DNA of 64,000 nt from Gammaproteobacteria bacterium (GCA_025350055.1 JANXYK010000028.1:1-64000), one strand, 5' to 3'; counted from the stretch's first letter, positions 39,580 through 50,178 are shown. Translations and numbers: made by a program. Notes: a model not told the origin generated them from the letters alone.

Positions 39580-39593
<14 letters not shown>
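38565..39593 (-). CDS. PLP-dependent threonine/serine dehydratase-like enzyme
   Basis: The 342-residue fold-type II PLP enzyme has its Schiff-base lysine in TGAFKVRGG, a substrate loop ATRGNHGQS and the glycine-rich phosphate loop [10 protein letters not shown] (serine in place of a glycine). It lacks ACT domains, so it resembles catabolic threonine/serine dehydratases or related racemases. It starts with GTG 39593, inside the last codons of acs (14-base overlap), which suggests translational coupling. It is clearly distinct from ilvA at 14.6-16.1 kb. Confidence 0.87.
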
Positions 39594-41799
<2,206 letters not shown>

Positions 41800-41846
41800 G
41801 GTGCCCCCGGAGTCGCTTAGTGGGCCTTAGGATAACGCAGGGCTAC

Positions 41847-41859
41847 GCATTCGTAATGC
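41847..41859. promoter_or_regulatory. Short palindrome in the acs-HiPIP divergent gap
   Basis: GCATTCGTAATGC is a perfect five-base inverted repeat with a three-base spacer, in the 127-base region between acs and the HiPIP gene. It could be an operator for either gene, but a single short palindrome is weak evidence and I cannot match it to a known regulator. Confidence 0.25.
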
Positions 41860-41926
41860 TACCTAACGCCATCCGCACCGCAGGTCATTTACACTAAGCG
41901 CGAGTCTGAATCTGGAGAATCGGTCA

Positions 41927-42304
41927 ATGAACAAGAATCTTTCGCGCCGCGAGGCGTTGGCGAGCTTAGGGCTGGTGGCTGGCACCCTGATGGTGGCCTG
42001 CGGCGCGAACGCCGCGGATCCCAAGCCGAATGCTGCGGCCAAGCCCACGGCGCCTGCGCCTCCGGCGGCCGGCGCACTGCCGCACGTGCAGGCGGCCGAT
42101 CCGCTGGCGGTAGCGCTGTCGTATCACGAGAGCGCCAAGTCGGTGGAAGCCGCGAAATTCCCGATGTACAAGCCCGAGCAGAAATGCTCCAACTGCCTGC
42201 AGCTCAAGGGCACCGACGGCGAGGCCTGGCGGCCCTGCAATCTGTTCCCGGGCAAGCTGGTCAGCGCCGAGGGCTGGTGCAAGGTCTACATCAAGAAGGT
42301 CTGA
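41927..42304 (+). CDS. High-potential iron-sulfur protein (HiPIP)
   Basis: The 125-residue precursor has a twin-arginine-like signal (LSRREALASLGLVAG, cleavage after ANA) and an Ala/Pro-rich spacer. The HiPIP core follows with four cysteines for one [4Fe-4S] cluster: KCSNC, RPCNLFPG and GWCKVY. HiPIPs carry single electrons in the periplasm at high potential. ATG 41927 has GGAG upstream. The gene is divergent from acs and converges on the exonuclease gene with eight bases between stops. No photosynthesis genes are in the window, so a respiratory role is likely. Confidence 0.93.
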   Translation: MNKNLSRREALASLGLVAGTLMVACGANAADPKPNAAAKPTAPAPPAAGALPHVQAADPLAVALSYHESAKSVEAAKFPMYKPEQKCSNCLQLKGTDGEAWRPCNLFPGKLVSAEGWCKVYIKKV

Positions 42305-42312
42305 ACGAGTGC

Positions 42313-43200
42313 TTACGCGGCCAGCCGGGCGATGCGCTCGGCTTGCCGCGGCAGCATGGCGCCAAAGCCATGGCGCTGGCAGAACTCGCCCACTGAGCGC
42401 AGATCGGGCTCGCGCCGCTGCAGGTCGGTGCGCGACACCGGCAGTGGCGCTTCGCAGTGGATACGCGTGAGCGAACGCGCAAGGTACGCCGCGTCGCGGT
42501 GCTGGCGCAGTTTCTCCGGCAGCCGCGAGGCACCGCGCAGCGGCAGGTGCGCCACCGCATCCAGGTCATCGTAGAGCGCATCGAGCGAGGCGTAGCGCCC
42601 CATCAAGGCCGCCGCCGTCTTCGGCCCCACGCCAGGCACGCCCGGAATGTTGTCCACGGCATCACCGGTGAGTGCCAGGTAGTCGGCCATGCGTTCCGGC
42701 GCCACGCCGAAGCGCGCGGCGATTTCTTCATATGCATATTCGGCCGAATCGCTGTAATCCCAGAAGCGATCGCCCGGGCCGATCAGCTGCGAGAGATCCT
42801 TGTCGCGCGTGACCAGCGTGACGCGCAGCCCTTCGGCACGCACGCGCGTCGCCAATGTGCCGATCAGATCATCGGCCTCGAACTCCTTGCTCGCATACTC
42901 GCTCACGCCCAGCAGCCGGCAGAACTCGCGGCACAGCGCGAACTGGCGCTTGAGCTCCGGCGGCGCCGGCTCGCGATTGGCCTTGTAGGCCGGGAACAGC
43001 GCGTGACGATGCCCGCTGCCGTGACTCTCATCGAAGGCCACGCCCAGATAGCGCGGCTGGCGCCGTTCGATCAGGTCACCGATGAAACGCGCGAAGCCAT
43101 ACACGGCATGCGTCGGGTTGCCATCGGCATCGCGCAAGTCAGGCGGCATGGAGAACCAGGCGCGGAAGATATAGACCGAGGCATCGATGAGGTAGACCAA
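42313..43200 (-). CDS. 5'-3' exonuclease / flap endonuclease (PolI N-domain family)
   Basis: The 295-residue protein matches the free-standing 5' nuclease family. Acidic metal ligands are present: LIDASVY, AFDESHG, EADDLIG, TRDKDLSQL and GDAVDNIPG. The helix-hairpin-helix GVPGVGPKTAAALM follows. YKANR carries the substrate-binding Lys/Arg. It is longer than E. coli ExoIX (Xni) and keeps all metal residues I could check. The start appears to be TTG 43200, directly before VYLIDASVYIFRAW. It probably helps to remove RNA primers or flaps. Confidence 0.9.
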   Translation of the reverse strand: MVYLIDASVYIFRAWFSMPPDLRDADGNPTHAVYGFARFIGDLIERRQPRYLGVAFDESHGSGHRHALFPAYKANREPAPPELKRQFALCREFCRLLGVSEYASKEFEADDLIGTLATRVRAEGLRVTLVTRDKDLSQLIGPGDRFWDYSDSAEYAYEEIAARFGVAPERMADYLALTGDAVDNIPGVPGVGPKTAAALMGRYASLDALYDDLDAVAHLPLRGASRLPEKLRQHRDAAYLARSLTRIHCEAPLPVSRTDLQRREPDLRSVGEFCQRHGFGAMLPRQAERIARLAA

Positions 43201-43387
43201 GCGGGTGAACCCAGTGTCGCGTGGCAGGCAGCCCTACTTTAGACGAAGCGCCGATGATCGCGGCCGCTTTTACGCTGGGCCTGCCCTGGGGGCGGGCCGA
43301 CTTCCAGGGAATCGCGATCATCAAGCCCGGTGAGTTCTGGCGGCGTACTTCCGTCCAGCCGCAGTAGCCGCGCCCGGCGCTTAAGGT

Positions 43388-44059
43388 TCAGCTAAGCCAG
43401 CGCTGGATACGATCGTGCAGCGGACTGCTGCGCGGAAAGTGCGCCTGCAGGTATGCCATCTGGTCAGTGAGCACGCGCCGGCCCTTGAGGAAGATGTATT
43501 CCGCGTAAGTGGGCATGAAAGGCACGGCCAGCAGCTGCATCTTGGCCTGCTCGGGCGTGCGCCAGGCCTTGATGTTGTTGCAGCGGCGGCAGGCGGCGAC
43601 CACGTTGGTCCAGACATCGCGCCCGCCCTGGCTGAAGGGGCGGATGTGATCGCGCGACAGCTCGCGCGAGGGAAAGCGCCCGCCGCAGTACAGGCACAGG
43701 TGCGCATCGCGCCGGAACAGGGTTTCGTTGTTCAGCGGGGGCACGTAGTCATGGCGCGTGTTGCCCGGATTCCCGGTGTGGCCGACAGTGGCCACGATCG
43801 AGCTGACTTCGACCACGGTGCGCAGCCCGGTGCGCGCGCTGACGCCGCCGTAGAGCGAATAGACCAGCGATCCGCAGGTATAGGCGATCTGCTCCTGGTG
43901 GTACAGGCGCGCGGCCTCGCGGTAGTCGATCCATTCGAGCGGCATGCCGGCGATATCGGTACGCAGCACCATCTGCGTCAGGCCGTGCGCAGCCGCATGG
44001 AGCACCAGACGGGTGTCCTCGTCGGCAGGGCGGCTGTTTGACGAAGTCGGCAGGCTCAT
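43388..44059 (-). CDS. HNH endonuclease family protein
   Basis: The 223-residue protein has a C-terminal HNH fold with zinc-binding CLYCGG and CRRCNN and the active-site region SRDHIRPFSQGGRDVWTN. The N-terminal half (MVLRTDIAGMPLEWIDY) is typical of a chromosomal HNH family found next to housekeeping genes. No restriction or toxin partner is adjacent, so defence is not indicated. I chose ATG 44059; a TTG at 44095 would add 12 residues. The 187 bases between this gene and the exonuclease start hold only a 37-codon frame that I do not accept as a gene. Confidence 0.87.
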   Translation of the reverse strand: MSLPTSSNSRPADEDTRLVLHAAAHGLTQMVLRTDIAGMPLEWIDYREAARLYHQEQIAYTCGSLVYSLYGGVSARTGLRTVVEVSSIVATVGHTGNPGNTRHDYVPPLNNETLFRRDAHLCLYCGGRFPSRELSRDHIRPFSQGGRDVWTNVVAACRRCNNIKAWRTPEQAKMQLLAVPFMPTYAEYIFLKGRRVLTDQMAYLQAHFPRSSPLHDRIQRWLS

Positions 44060-44157
44060 CCGTGCAAGATTAGGCAGGCTTGTGAGAGAATTCAACGTAT
44101 GGGGTCCTGGTAAGCGGAAAAACCCCGACCAGGCCCGTTTTCCCTGAGGAGTGCAGC

Positions 44158-45288
44158 ATGCCCGTGACCATAGGTGCGCTACGCGAGAGCGTGCCGGGTG
44201 AGACCCGTGTCAGCCTGGTGCCCGAAGTGACTGGCAAGCTCAAGGCTGCCGGCGCGCGGGTGATCATGCAGCGTGGCGCCGGTGTCAGCGCCCAGTTTCC
44301 CGACGCCCTGTTCAAGGATGTCGAGTGGGTCGAGACCGCGGCCGAAGTGATCGCGCAGGCCGATGTGCTGCTCACGGTGCAGCCGCTGAGCCAGGAGCAG
44401 ATCGGCACGCTGCGTAGCTCCCAAGTGGTGGTCGGCTACCAGCAGGCGCATGCACGCGCCGCCGAAGTGCAGGCGCTGCGCGAGCGCGGCGTCACCAGTT
44501 TCGCGATGGAGTTCATCCCGCGCATCTCGCGCGCACAGTCGATGGACGCCCTCTCCTCGCAGGCCGCGATCGCCGGCTACAAGGCGGTGCTGGTCGCCGC
44601 CAACACGCTCGATCGCTTCCTGCCGATGCTGACCACCGCGGCCGGCACTATCCGCCCCGCGCAGGTGCTGATCGTCGGCGTGGGTGTCGCCGGTCTGCAG
44701 GCGATTGCCACCGCGCGGCGCCTGGGCGCCGTGGTCGAAGCGTATGACGTGCGCAGCGCCACCAAGGAACAGGTGAAGTCGCTGGGTGCGAAGTTCATCG
44801 AGACCGGCGTTTCGGCCGAGGGCCAGGGCGGTTACGCGCGCGAACTCACGGCCGAGGAAAAGGCCAAGCAGCAGGAAGTGCTCGACGCGCGCATCGCGGT
44901 CGCTGACGCTGTGATCACCACGGCCTCGGTGCCGGGCCGTCGCGCGCCGCGACTGATCTCGGCCGCCGTGGTCGGGCGCATGAAGGCCGGCGCGGTGATC
45001 GTCGATCTCGCGGCCGAGTCGGGCGGCAACTGCGAACTCACGCGAGCCGGCGAAACGGTACTGCACAACGGCGTGAAGATCGTGGGCCCGGTGAACCTGC
45101 CGGCGCAGCTCGCCTATCATGCCAGCGAGATGTACGCCCGCAACCTGTACAACTTCCTCAAGCCCGCGATCGACAAGAGCGGAGCGCTTAGTATCGACTG
45201 GCAGGATGAAGTGTTCGCGCAATCGTGCCTGACGCATGCGGGCGCCATCAAACACGAAGCCACGCGCAAGGCCGTGGAGGCCACATGA
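44158..45288 (+). CDS. pntAA: Proton-translocating NAD(P) transhydrogenase, alpha part 1 (NAD-binding)
   Basis: The 376-residue subunit is domain I of transhydrogenase and is related to alanine dehydrogenase. PRISRAQSMDALSSQAAIAG, IVGVGVAGLQAIATARRLGA and YDVRSATKEQVKSLGAKF are the nucleotide-binding signatures. It passes hydride from NADH to NADP+ at the cytoplasmic face. ATG 44158 has GAGGAG upstream, and its stop overlaps the next gene by four bases. The alpha chain is split into AA and AB, unlike the single E. coli PntA. Confidence 0.96.
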   Translation: MPVTIGALRESVPGETRVSLVPEVTGKLKAAGARVIMQRGAGVSAQFPDALFKDVEWVETAAEVIAQADVLLTVQPLSQEQIGTLRSSQVVVGYQQAHARAAEVQALRERGVTSFAMEFIPRISRAQSMDALSSQAAIAGYKAVLVAANTLDRFLPMLTTAAGTIRPAQVLIVGVGVAGLQAIATARRLGAVVEAYDVRSATKEQVKSLGAKFIETGVSAEGQGGYARELTAEEKAKQQEVLDARIAVADAVITTASVPGRRAPRLISAAVVGRMKAGAVIVDLAAESGGNCELTRAGETVLHNGVKIVGPVNLPAQLAYHASEMYARNLYNFLKPAIDKSGALSIDWQDEVFAQSCLTHAGAIKHEATRKAVEAT

Positions 45289-45587
45289 CCGGAATCATCG
45301 CGCTCTATATCTTCATGCTCGCGGCCTTCACCGGCTACGAGGTCATCGCCAAGGTGCCGGTGATCCTGCACACACCGCTGATGTCCGGCTCGAACTTCGT
45401 GCACGGCATCGTGCTGGTGGGCGCGATGGTCGCGCTCGGTGGCGCGCACACGCCGCTCGAGAAGATCATCGGCTCCATCGGTGTGTTCATGGCCGCGGGC
45501 AACGCCGCCGGCGGCTACGTCGTGACCGAGCGCATGCTCGAGATGTTCAAATCCAGCGGCAGCAAGCGCAAGCCTGGAGCCCACTGA
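45285..45587 (+). CDS. pntAB: NAD(P) transhydrogenase, alpha part 2 (membrane)
   Basis: The 100-residue subunit supplies the first helices of the proton channel (ALYIFMLAAFTGYEVIAKVP, HTPLMSGSNFVHGIVLVGAM). ATG 45285 overlaps the pntAA stop (ATGA), and its stop overlaps the pntB start (TGATG), so the three genes are translationally coupled. A second, longer open frame in another register over this gene is a shadow. Confidence 0.95.
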   Translation: MTGIIALYIFMLAAFTGYEVIAKVPVILHTPLMSGSNFVHGIVLVGAMVALGGAHTPLEKIIGSIGVFMAAGNAAGGYVVTERMLEMFKSSGSKRKPGAH

Positions 45588-46990
45588 TGGATGCCGAGCT
45601 GTTCAGTACCGGAAACCGGCAGTGGCTGATCGAGATCAGCTATTTCATCACCGCGTTCCTGTTCATCATGGGCCTGAAGCGCATGAGCTCGCCGGTCACG
45701 GCGCGCTCGGGCATCGTCTGGGCGGGCGCCGGCATGCTGGTGGCCACGCTGTTCACCTTCCTGTTCCCGGGCATGGGCAACTACGAGTGGATCCTGCCGG
45801 CGATCATTCTCGGCACCGCGGCGGCCTGGATCAGCGGCAAGCACGTCGCGATGACCGACATGCCGCAGATGATCGCGCTCTACAACGGCTTTGGCGGCGG
45901 CGCGGCCGCGGCGATTGCGGCGGTCGAGCTGTATCGCGGCGAGGCCATGAGCACGACCATGGGCACGCTCGCCGTAGTCGGTGGCTTGATCGGTTCGGTC
46001 TCCTTCAGCGGCAGCCTCGTGGCCTTCGGGAAGCTCCAGGGCCTGATCAAGAAGTCGTTCCGCTTCGGCGGCCAGAACATCGTCAACCTGCTGGCGATTG
46101 CGGCCACCGTGCTGGTCGGCGTGTTCATCATCACGGGCTGGCACCACGACACCTTCCATGTGTCGCTGTTCTTCGTGCTGGCACTGCTGTTCGGCGTGAT
46201 GATGACGCTGCCGATCGGTGGCGCCGACATGCCGGTGGTGATCTCGATGTACAACGCCTTCACCGGCCTCGCGGTGGCCTTCGAAGGTTTCGTGATGCAG
46301 AACGCAGCAATGATAATCGCCGGCACCGTGGTCGGCTCGGCCGGCACGCTGCTTACGCAGCTCATGGCGCGCGCGATGAACCGCTCGCTCGGCAACGTGC
46401 TGTTCTCGGGCTTCGGCGACACCGGTGGCGCGGCCGCTGCGGGTGGTGAAGTCAAAGGCAGCATGAAGCCCATCGATGCCGCCGATGTCGGCGTGATGAT
46501 GGCCTTCTCGCAGAAGGTCATCGTGGTGCCGGGCTACGGCATGGCGGTGGCGCAGGCGCAGCACAAGGTGTGGGAGCTGTGCCAACTGCTGATCGAGCGC
46601 GGCGTGATGGTGCGCTTCGCGATCCATCCGGTGGCCGGTCGCATGCCGGGCCACATGAACGTGCTGCTGGCCGAGGCCGGCGTGCCCTACGATCTGATCG
46701 CCGATCTCGATGAGATCAATGCGGAATTCGAAACCGCCGATGTCGCGCTGATCATCGGCGCCAACGACGTGGTGAACCCCACCGCGCGCAATGACAAGTC
46801 GAGCCCGATCTACGGCATGCCGATATTGAATGCGGACAAGGCCAAGAACGTGATCGTGATCAAGCGCGGCCAGGGCACGGGTTTCTCCGGCATCGAAAAT
46901 GCGCTGTTCTATCTCGACAACACGCGCATGCTTTATGGCGATGGCCAGGCGGCGGCCGCCCAATTGATCCAGGCCGTCAAGGCCGTGTGA
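45587..46990 (+). CDS. pntB: NAD(P) transhydrogenase subunit beta
   Basis: The 467-residue subunit has N-terminal membrane helices and the C-terminal NADP(H) domain. Recognisable sites are PQMIALYNGFGGGAAAA, PGYGMAVAQAQH, HPVAGRMPGHMNVLLAEA and GANDVVNP. With PntAA and PntAB it uses the proton gradient to make NADPH. ATG 45587 follows from the coupling to pntAB; the open frame extends upstream to 45236 but is not used. Confidence 0.96.
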   Translation: MDAELFSTGNRQWLIEISYFITAFLFIMGLKRMSSPVTARSGIVWAGAGMLVATLFTFLFPGMGNYEWILPAIILGTAAAWISGKHVAMTDMPQMIALYNGFGGGAAAAIAAVELYRGEAMSTTMGTLAVVGGLIGSVSFSGSLVAFGKLQGLIKKSFRFGGQNIVNLLAIAATVLVGVFIITGWHHDTFHVSLFFVLALLFGVMMTLPIGGADMPVVISMYNAFTGLAVAFEGFVMQNAAMIIAGTVVGSAGTLLTQLMARAMNRSLGNVLFSGFGDTGGAAAAGGEVKGSMKPIDAADVGVMMAFSQKVIVVPGYGMAVAQAQHKVWELCQLLIERGVMVRFAIHPVAGRMPGHMNVLLAEAGVPYDLIADLDEINAEFETADVALIIGANDVVNPTARNDKSSPIYGMPILNADKAKNVIVIKRGQGTGFSGIENALFYLDNTRMLYGDGQAAAAQLIQAVKAV

Positions 46991-46997
46991 CGCTCGC

Positions 46998-47024
46998 GGC
47001 GGCGCGGTTTCAAACCGCACCGCC
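46998..47024 (+). terminator. Hairpin after pntB
   Basis: GGCGG-C-GCGGTTT, a single C, then AAACCGC-A-CCGCC forms a 12-base-pair stem with one C/A mismatch, eight bases after the pntB stop. There is no U-run, so this is a possible terminator or 3' hairpin only. The 207 bases from pntB to the next start hold this hairpin, a second small inverted repeat near 47156-47175 and a good ribosome-binding site, but no recognised RNA. Confidence 0.45.
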
Positions 47025-47197
47025 CGCTCCTGCATCTCATCCCCCTGTACAGCATGGTCCGCCAGTCACTGGCGGCCGGCGCTGCTGCGGGGCGGAAAAT
47101 CCCTGTGGAATACGCTGCAACTTTCTGGCCGCTGGCGAGTATTGAGCCTACGGCAGCGAAGATTGAAGCTTCGCAGCAACCCCTTAAGGAGACCGAC

Positions 47198-47380
47198 ATG
47201 AGCTACACCAACAAACTGCATCCCTTCGCGCTGCGCGCCGTAGTGCTCAGCGTCCTCATCACCAGCACGATGGCGCTGTTGCCCGCGCTGGCCGCAGTCG
47301 GCAGCCAGAAGGCCGCCCACAAAGTCCAGACGCTGGAAGCTGCGATTACGAGCGTGCCCTCGACGCAGGTGGCGGGCTGA
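47198..47380 (+). CDS. Small exported peptide, function unknown
   Basis: The 60-residue product starts at ATG 47198 behind AAGGAG. Residues about 11-33 form a signal-like segment (ALRAVVLSVLITSTMALLPA) with probable cleavage after LAA, leaving about 27 residues (start VGSQKAAHKVQ). No family is recognised. An in-frame start at 47054 exists, but the good ribosome-binding site favours 47198. It stands alone between pntB and the DUF937 gene. Confidence 0.6.
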   Translation: MSYTNKLHPFALRAVVLSVLITSTMALLPALAAVGSQKAAHKVQTLEAAITSVPSTQVAG

Positions 47381-47402
47381 TCAGCTCGCCGTCCGCAGAA
47401 GA

Positions 47403-47442
47403 CGTGCCAACCGGCACGCCAGCGCTCAACCCCCGAGGCGCT
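47403..47442. terminator. Two adjacent hairpins between convergent genes
   Basis: CGTGCC-AACC-GGCACG (47403-47418) is a perfect six-base stem, and AGCGC/GCGCT (47421-47442) forms a second stem. They fill the space between the small exported peptide and the DUF937 gene, which converge. No U-run is present. Confidence 0.4.
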
Positions 47443-47444
47443 GC

Positions 47445-48002
47445 TCAGTGCCCCAGGCCCTGAAGGATTTTCAAACCGTCCGCAACCAGGCTGCCATGAT
47501 TCGCTGGCAACTGACCATTGGGTGTCAGCTGGTTGATCAGCTCAGGCAGCAGCTGCGCCATGGTCGAGCCGGCCTGGCCCGCAGGAATGCCGAGTTTGGC
47601 GGCGATGTCGTCGAGTGCACCGCTTCCCAGCGCTTGATTCACCTGCGCGCCGCTCACCGGCATGTTCGGCCCGCCACTCACCCATGAATCCGCATGTTGT
47701 CCAAGACCACTCTGCCGGAATTTATCGAGCAGGCCGCCAAGGCCGCCCTGCTGCTGTATCAGCACCATGGCTGCGGAGAGCAGACCACCGGCGGCCAGGC
47801 CGCCCATGCCCGATCGAGCGGGCTGCGCCGCGCCGGGAATTGCCGAGCCCATGCTTGAGGCACTGGGCGCCGCGCCCTGGCCGCCGCCCAGGCTGCTGGC
47901 CAGACCGCTCAGCAGTGAGCCCAGCGGATTGTTGCCCGCCTGCGCGCCACCACCCATCGCGGAACCGAGTACGTTGCTGATCAAGCCGTCGAGCAGACCC
48001 AT
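47445..48002 (-). CDS. YidB/DUF937 family protein
   Basis: The 185-residue protein starts MGLLDGLISNVLGSAMGG at ATG 48002 behind GGAGG. A Gly/Ala/Ser-rich middle follows, then the conserved C-terminal part (SWVSGGPNMPVSGAQVNQAL, AAKLGIPAGQAGSTMAQLLP) ending with VADGLKILQGLGH. This matches the YidB family, whose function is not known; no signal peptide is seen. An upstream in-frame start at 48041 is unlikely. It is 54 bases behind the DUF3106 gene on the same strand. Confidence 0.87.
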   Translation of the reverse strand: MGLLDGLISNVLGSAMGGGAQAGNNPLGSLLSGLASSLGGGQGAAPSASSMGSAIPGAAQPARSGMGGLAAGGLLSAAMVLIQQQGGLGGLLDKFRQSGLGQHADSWVSGGPNMPVSGAQVNQALGSGALDDIAAKLGIPAGQAGSTMAQLLPELINQLTPNGQLPANHGSLVADGLKILQGLGH

Positions 48003-48056
48003 GCGAACCTCCGTGTTTTGAAGGTTCGCATCATGCCTCAAAGGCTGCGGGCGATG

Positions 48057-48614
48057 TCACTCGTTCTGCAGGTGGCGGCGCCCGGTGCGACGCTCGCGCA
48101 GTCGCTGGCGCATGCGCTCGCGCTCGGTCGGCGTGGCCTCGAGCCAGCGGCGGCGCAACTGCTGGCGCTGCGCCGGGGGCAGCCGCGCGAAATCGCGGAA
48201 GTGCTCACGCACCTGCGCCTGCTCGCGCGGATCGAGCTCGCGGAAGCGCTGCCAGCGCTTGCGGATCAGCTCGCGGCGCTCCTCGGGCAAGGCGCGCCAG
48301 GTCTGGAAGCGCTCGCGTGCCTGCGAGCGCTCTTCGGACGGCATGTTCAGCCAGCGCTCGGCGCCGCGCGCCAGCGCGTGCTGCCGCGCCGGCGGCAAGC
48401 TGGCCCAGTCGTTCGCGCGCGCTTGCAGCAGCTGTTGCTGCGCGTTGCTGAGCGAGGACCAGGGCAGCGACTCGCCGGCCTGCGCCTCGGGAGCAGCGCC
48501 GCTGGCCAGCGGCGCGAGCTCGACTTCGGCGGCCATGGCAGGGGCGGATCCGATTGCAGTTGATCCTGCAATCAGCACCAGACCCAACAGCATTCGTGCG
48601 CACGGCATTTTCAT
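48057..48614 (-). CDS. DUF3106 exported protein
   Basis: The 185-residue precursor has a signal peptide (LLGLVLIAGSTAIGSAPAMA). A strongly helical, Arg/Glu/Gln-rich region of repeated W-x-x-L-P/R-x-x-R patterns follows (NDWASLPPARQHALARGAER, FQTWRALPEERREL, RFRELDPREQ). This is the DUF3106 pattern. The function is unknown; the repeats resemble an extended periplasmic helix bundle. It is the last gene of the sigma-factor operon and overlaps the gene before it by four bases. Confidence 0.87.
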   Translation of the reverse strand: MKMPCARMLLGLVLIAGSTAIGSAPAMAAEVELAPLASGAAPEAQAGESLPWSSLSNAQQQLLQARANDWASLPPARQHALARGAERWLNMPSEERSQARERFQTWRALPEERRELIRKRWQRFRELDPREQAQVREHFRDFARLPPAQRQQLRRRWLEATPTERERMRQRLRERRTGRRHLQNE

Positions 48615-48892
48615 GTGCTTTTTCCCGGAGTGGTCGGCGACGCTGCTTTGGGCGGCGCATGAATCACTTTTTCAAGATTGGTGTGCTCGAGGTATTCGTT
48701 CCAGCCCGGCTCGTCTGAATCGACCGAGCCCAGGTACTCGAGCAGGTCGGCGTCGGCCGCGGGCGCTTTGCTGGCGGTCGCACTTTTGGTCGGCGCATTG
48801 CTGGTCGGCGTGCTGCCGGCGGACGGTGCAGGCGGGCCAGCCAGGGCCAGGCCGCAAGGCAATGCCAGCAGCGCGTACGCGCGCCACTTCAT
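48611..48892 (-). CDS. Small exported hypothetical protein of the sigma-factor operon
   Basis: The 93-residue product has a signal-like N-terminus (ALLALPCGLALAG) and a Ser/Thr/Pro/Ala-rich low-complexity stretch. A short conserved-looking acidic part DLLEYLGSVDSDEPGWNEYL follows. It overlaps its neighbours on both sides by four bases (ATGA), which supports it as real despite low similarity to anything I know. An open frame extends upstream to 48940, but ATG 48892 fits the overlap. Confidence 0.72.
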   Translation of the reverse strand: MKWRAYALLALPCGLALAGPPAPSAGSTPTSNAPTKSATASKAPAADADLLEYLGSVDSDEPGWNEYLEHTNLEKVIHAPPKAASPTTPGKST

Positions 48893-49305
48893 GAGCCGAC
48901 CTCGCCGCGTTCGCCATCCTGTGCGGTATTGACCGCCCACTCGTAGAAGTCGTAGTCCTCGTCGGCTTCCTGCGTGAGCGCCAGGCCGTCGGCATCGGCG
49001 AGCAGCTCCATGTCATCGCCAGCGATATTTGCGCTGGCCTGCAACGCGGGCGCGTGCGATTGCTGACCCATCACGATCAGCACGGCGAGCGCGGTGGCGG
49101 CGATGGCGCCCGCCGGCAGCCAGCGTCGCCACTGCGGCAGCACTGCGCCCAGCGCGCCCCCAGCGCGCGCCTGTTCCAGCGCTGCGTAACGCGCGCGGGT
49201 CAGGCGCGAGCGGGTCGCGCCATCGAGATGGTCGACACTGTGCTGCAGCAGGTTGCGCGTACGGCGCGCAAACTCTTCCAAGCGCTGTTCTTCTGACGCG
49301 CTCAT
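48889..49305 (-). CDS. Probable anti-sigma factor (DUF3619-like, single membrane span)
   Basis: The 138-residue protein has a cytoplasmic helical N-terminus (QRLEEFARRTRNLLQHSV), one membrane helix (LPAGAIAATALAVLIVMG, about residues 63-80) and an acidic C-terminal part on the far side (DADGLALTQEADEDYDFYEW). This arrangement next to an ECF sigma factor suggests an anti-sigma factor; no zinc-binding HxxxCxxC motif is present. It overlaps both flanking genes by four bases. Confidence 0.78.
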   Translation of the reverse strand: MSASEEQRLEEFARRTRNLLQHSVDHLDGATRSRLTRARYAALEQARAGGALGAVLPQWRRWLPAGAIAATALAVLIVMGQQSHAPALQASANIAGDDMELLADADGLALTQEADEDYDFYEWAVNTAQDGERGEVGS

Positions 49306-49928
49306 GTCCAGTACTCCCCCAACTGTTCGCGCAGCGTCTGCAGCGCGCGAAAATAATGCGTTTTCACGCTGCCTTCCGAGCAGTTCATCGCCTCTGCCGT
49401 GGCCGCGACGTCCATGCCCTCGATACTGCGCAGCAGGAAAGCCTGGCGCTGGCGTGCGGGCAGCTGCGCGACCGCGCGCTCCAGCGCCTGCAGCGTCTGG
49501 GCAGTCTGCGCCTCGGCCGCCGGCGTGGGCGCGTGGTCGGGCGCCTGTGCCAGCAGGTCCTGCTCATCCTGTTCGTCATCACCGCCGCCGCGCCAGGGGA
49601 GCCAGGCCATCACGCCGTTGCGCGTGCGGCGTCGGCGCTGCATGTCGCGCACGCAGTTCTCGAGGATGCGATAGAACAGCGGGCGCCACTGCGCGGCGGG
49701 CCGCTCGGCGTAGCGACGCACGAGTCGCAGCATGGCATCCTGCACGGCGTCGAGCGCGTCCTGATCATGACGTAGCGCGATCTGTGCGATCCTGAATGCC
49801 GGACGCTCCACGGTGGCCAGGAAATCGGCGAGCTGCGCTGATTCCAGGGGCGTCGATTCCGGCAATGCAAAGACCTCCAGCGGCGCAAAACCCGCGGATT
49901 CTGTCAGCAATTGGGCTTGGATGTTCAT
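49302..49928 (-). CDS. ECF-type RNA polymerase sigma factor
   Basis: The 208-residue sigma factor has region 2 (ALRHDQDALDAVQDAMLRLV, then WRPLFYRILENCVRDMQRR). After a variable linker comes region 4 (LPARQRQAFLLRSIEGMDVA, then MNCSEGSVKTHYFRALQTLR), which contacts the -35 element. I start it at ATG 49928; a TTG at 49946 is possible. The insert between the regions is acidic and longer than usual. It heads a four-gene operon with a putative anti-sigma factor. The 271 bases to priA hold no clear ECF-type promoter. Confidence 0.9.
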   Translation of the reverse strand: MNIQAQLLTESAGFAPLEVFALPESTPLESAQLADFLATVERPAFRIAQIALRHDQDALDAVQDAMLRLVRRYAERPAAQWRPLFYRILENCVRDMQRRRRTRNGVMAWLPWRGGGDDEQDEQDLLAQAPDHAPTPAAEAQTAQTLQALERAVAQLPARQRQAFLLRSIEGMDVAATAEAMNCSEGSVKTHYFRALQTLREQLGEYWT

Positions 49929-50178
49929 GGCCTTACAAGGCAGCAACGGCCTTGAGGGACTTTAGTTGACAGGGGCATGGAGCGAGGAATGGGCCAGAAT
50001 CATCCACTTAGCGCAGATCCTGCGCACAAGAGTGGAGCTGGGCGCTTGGGTCGGCTGGCGGCGGCGGCGGCAAAATCTACAATCCCTTGATATTTGTGAG
50101 TTTTCCTGAGAAATGCAGGCAGCGGCCTGGGGTTGGCGCGGACATAATGCGGGGCACAGGCCTGGTCCGCGGGCCGCT

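Noticed and set aside
43254-43367. Thirty-seven-codon frame between the exonuclease and HNH genes (starts MIAAAFTLGLPWG)
   Set aside because: It has no ribosome-binding site and no recognised similarity; it could be a remnant but cannot be supported as a gene.
43388-44059. HNH protein as part of a defence system
   Set aside because: No methyltransferase, helicase, toxin or phage gene is next to it, and its family is commonly found as an isolated chromosomal gene.
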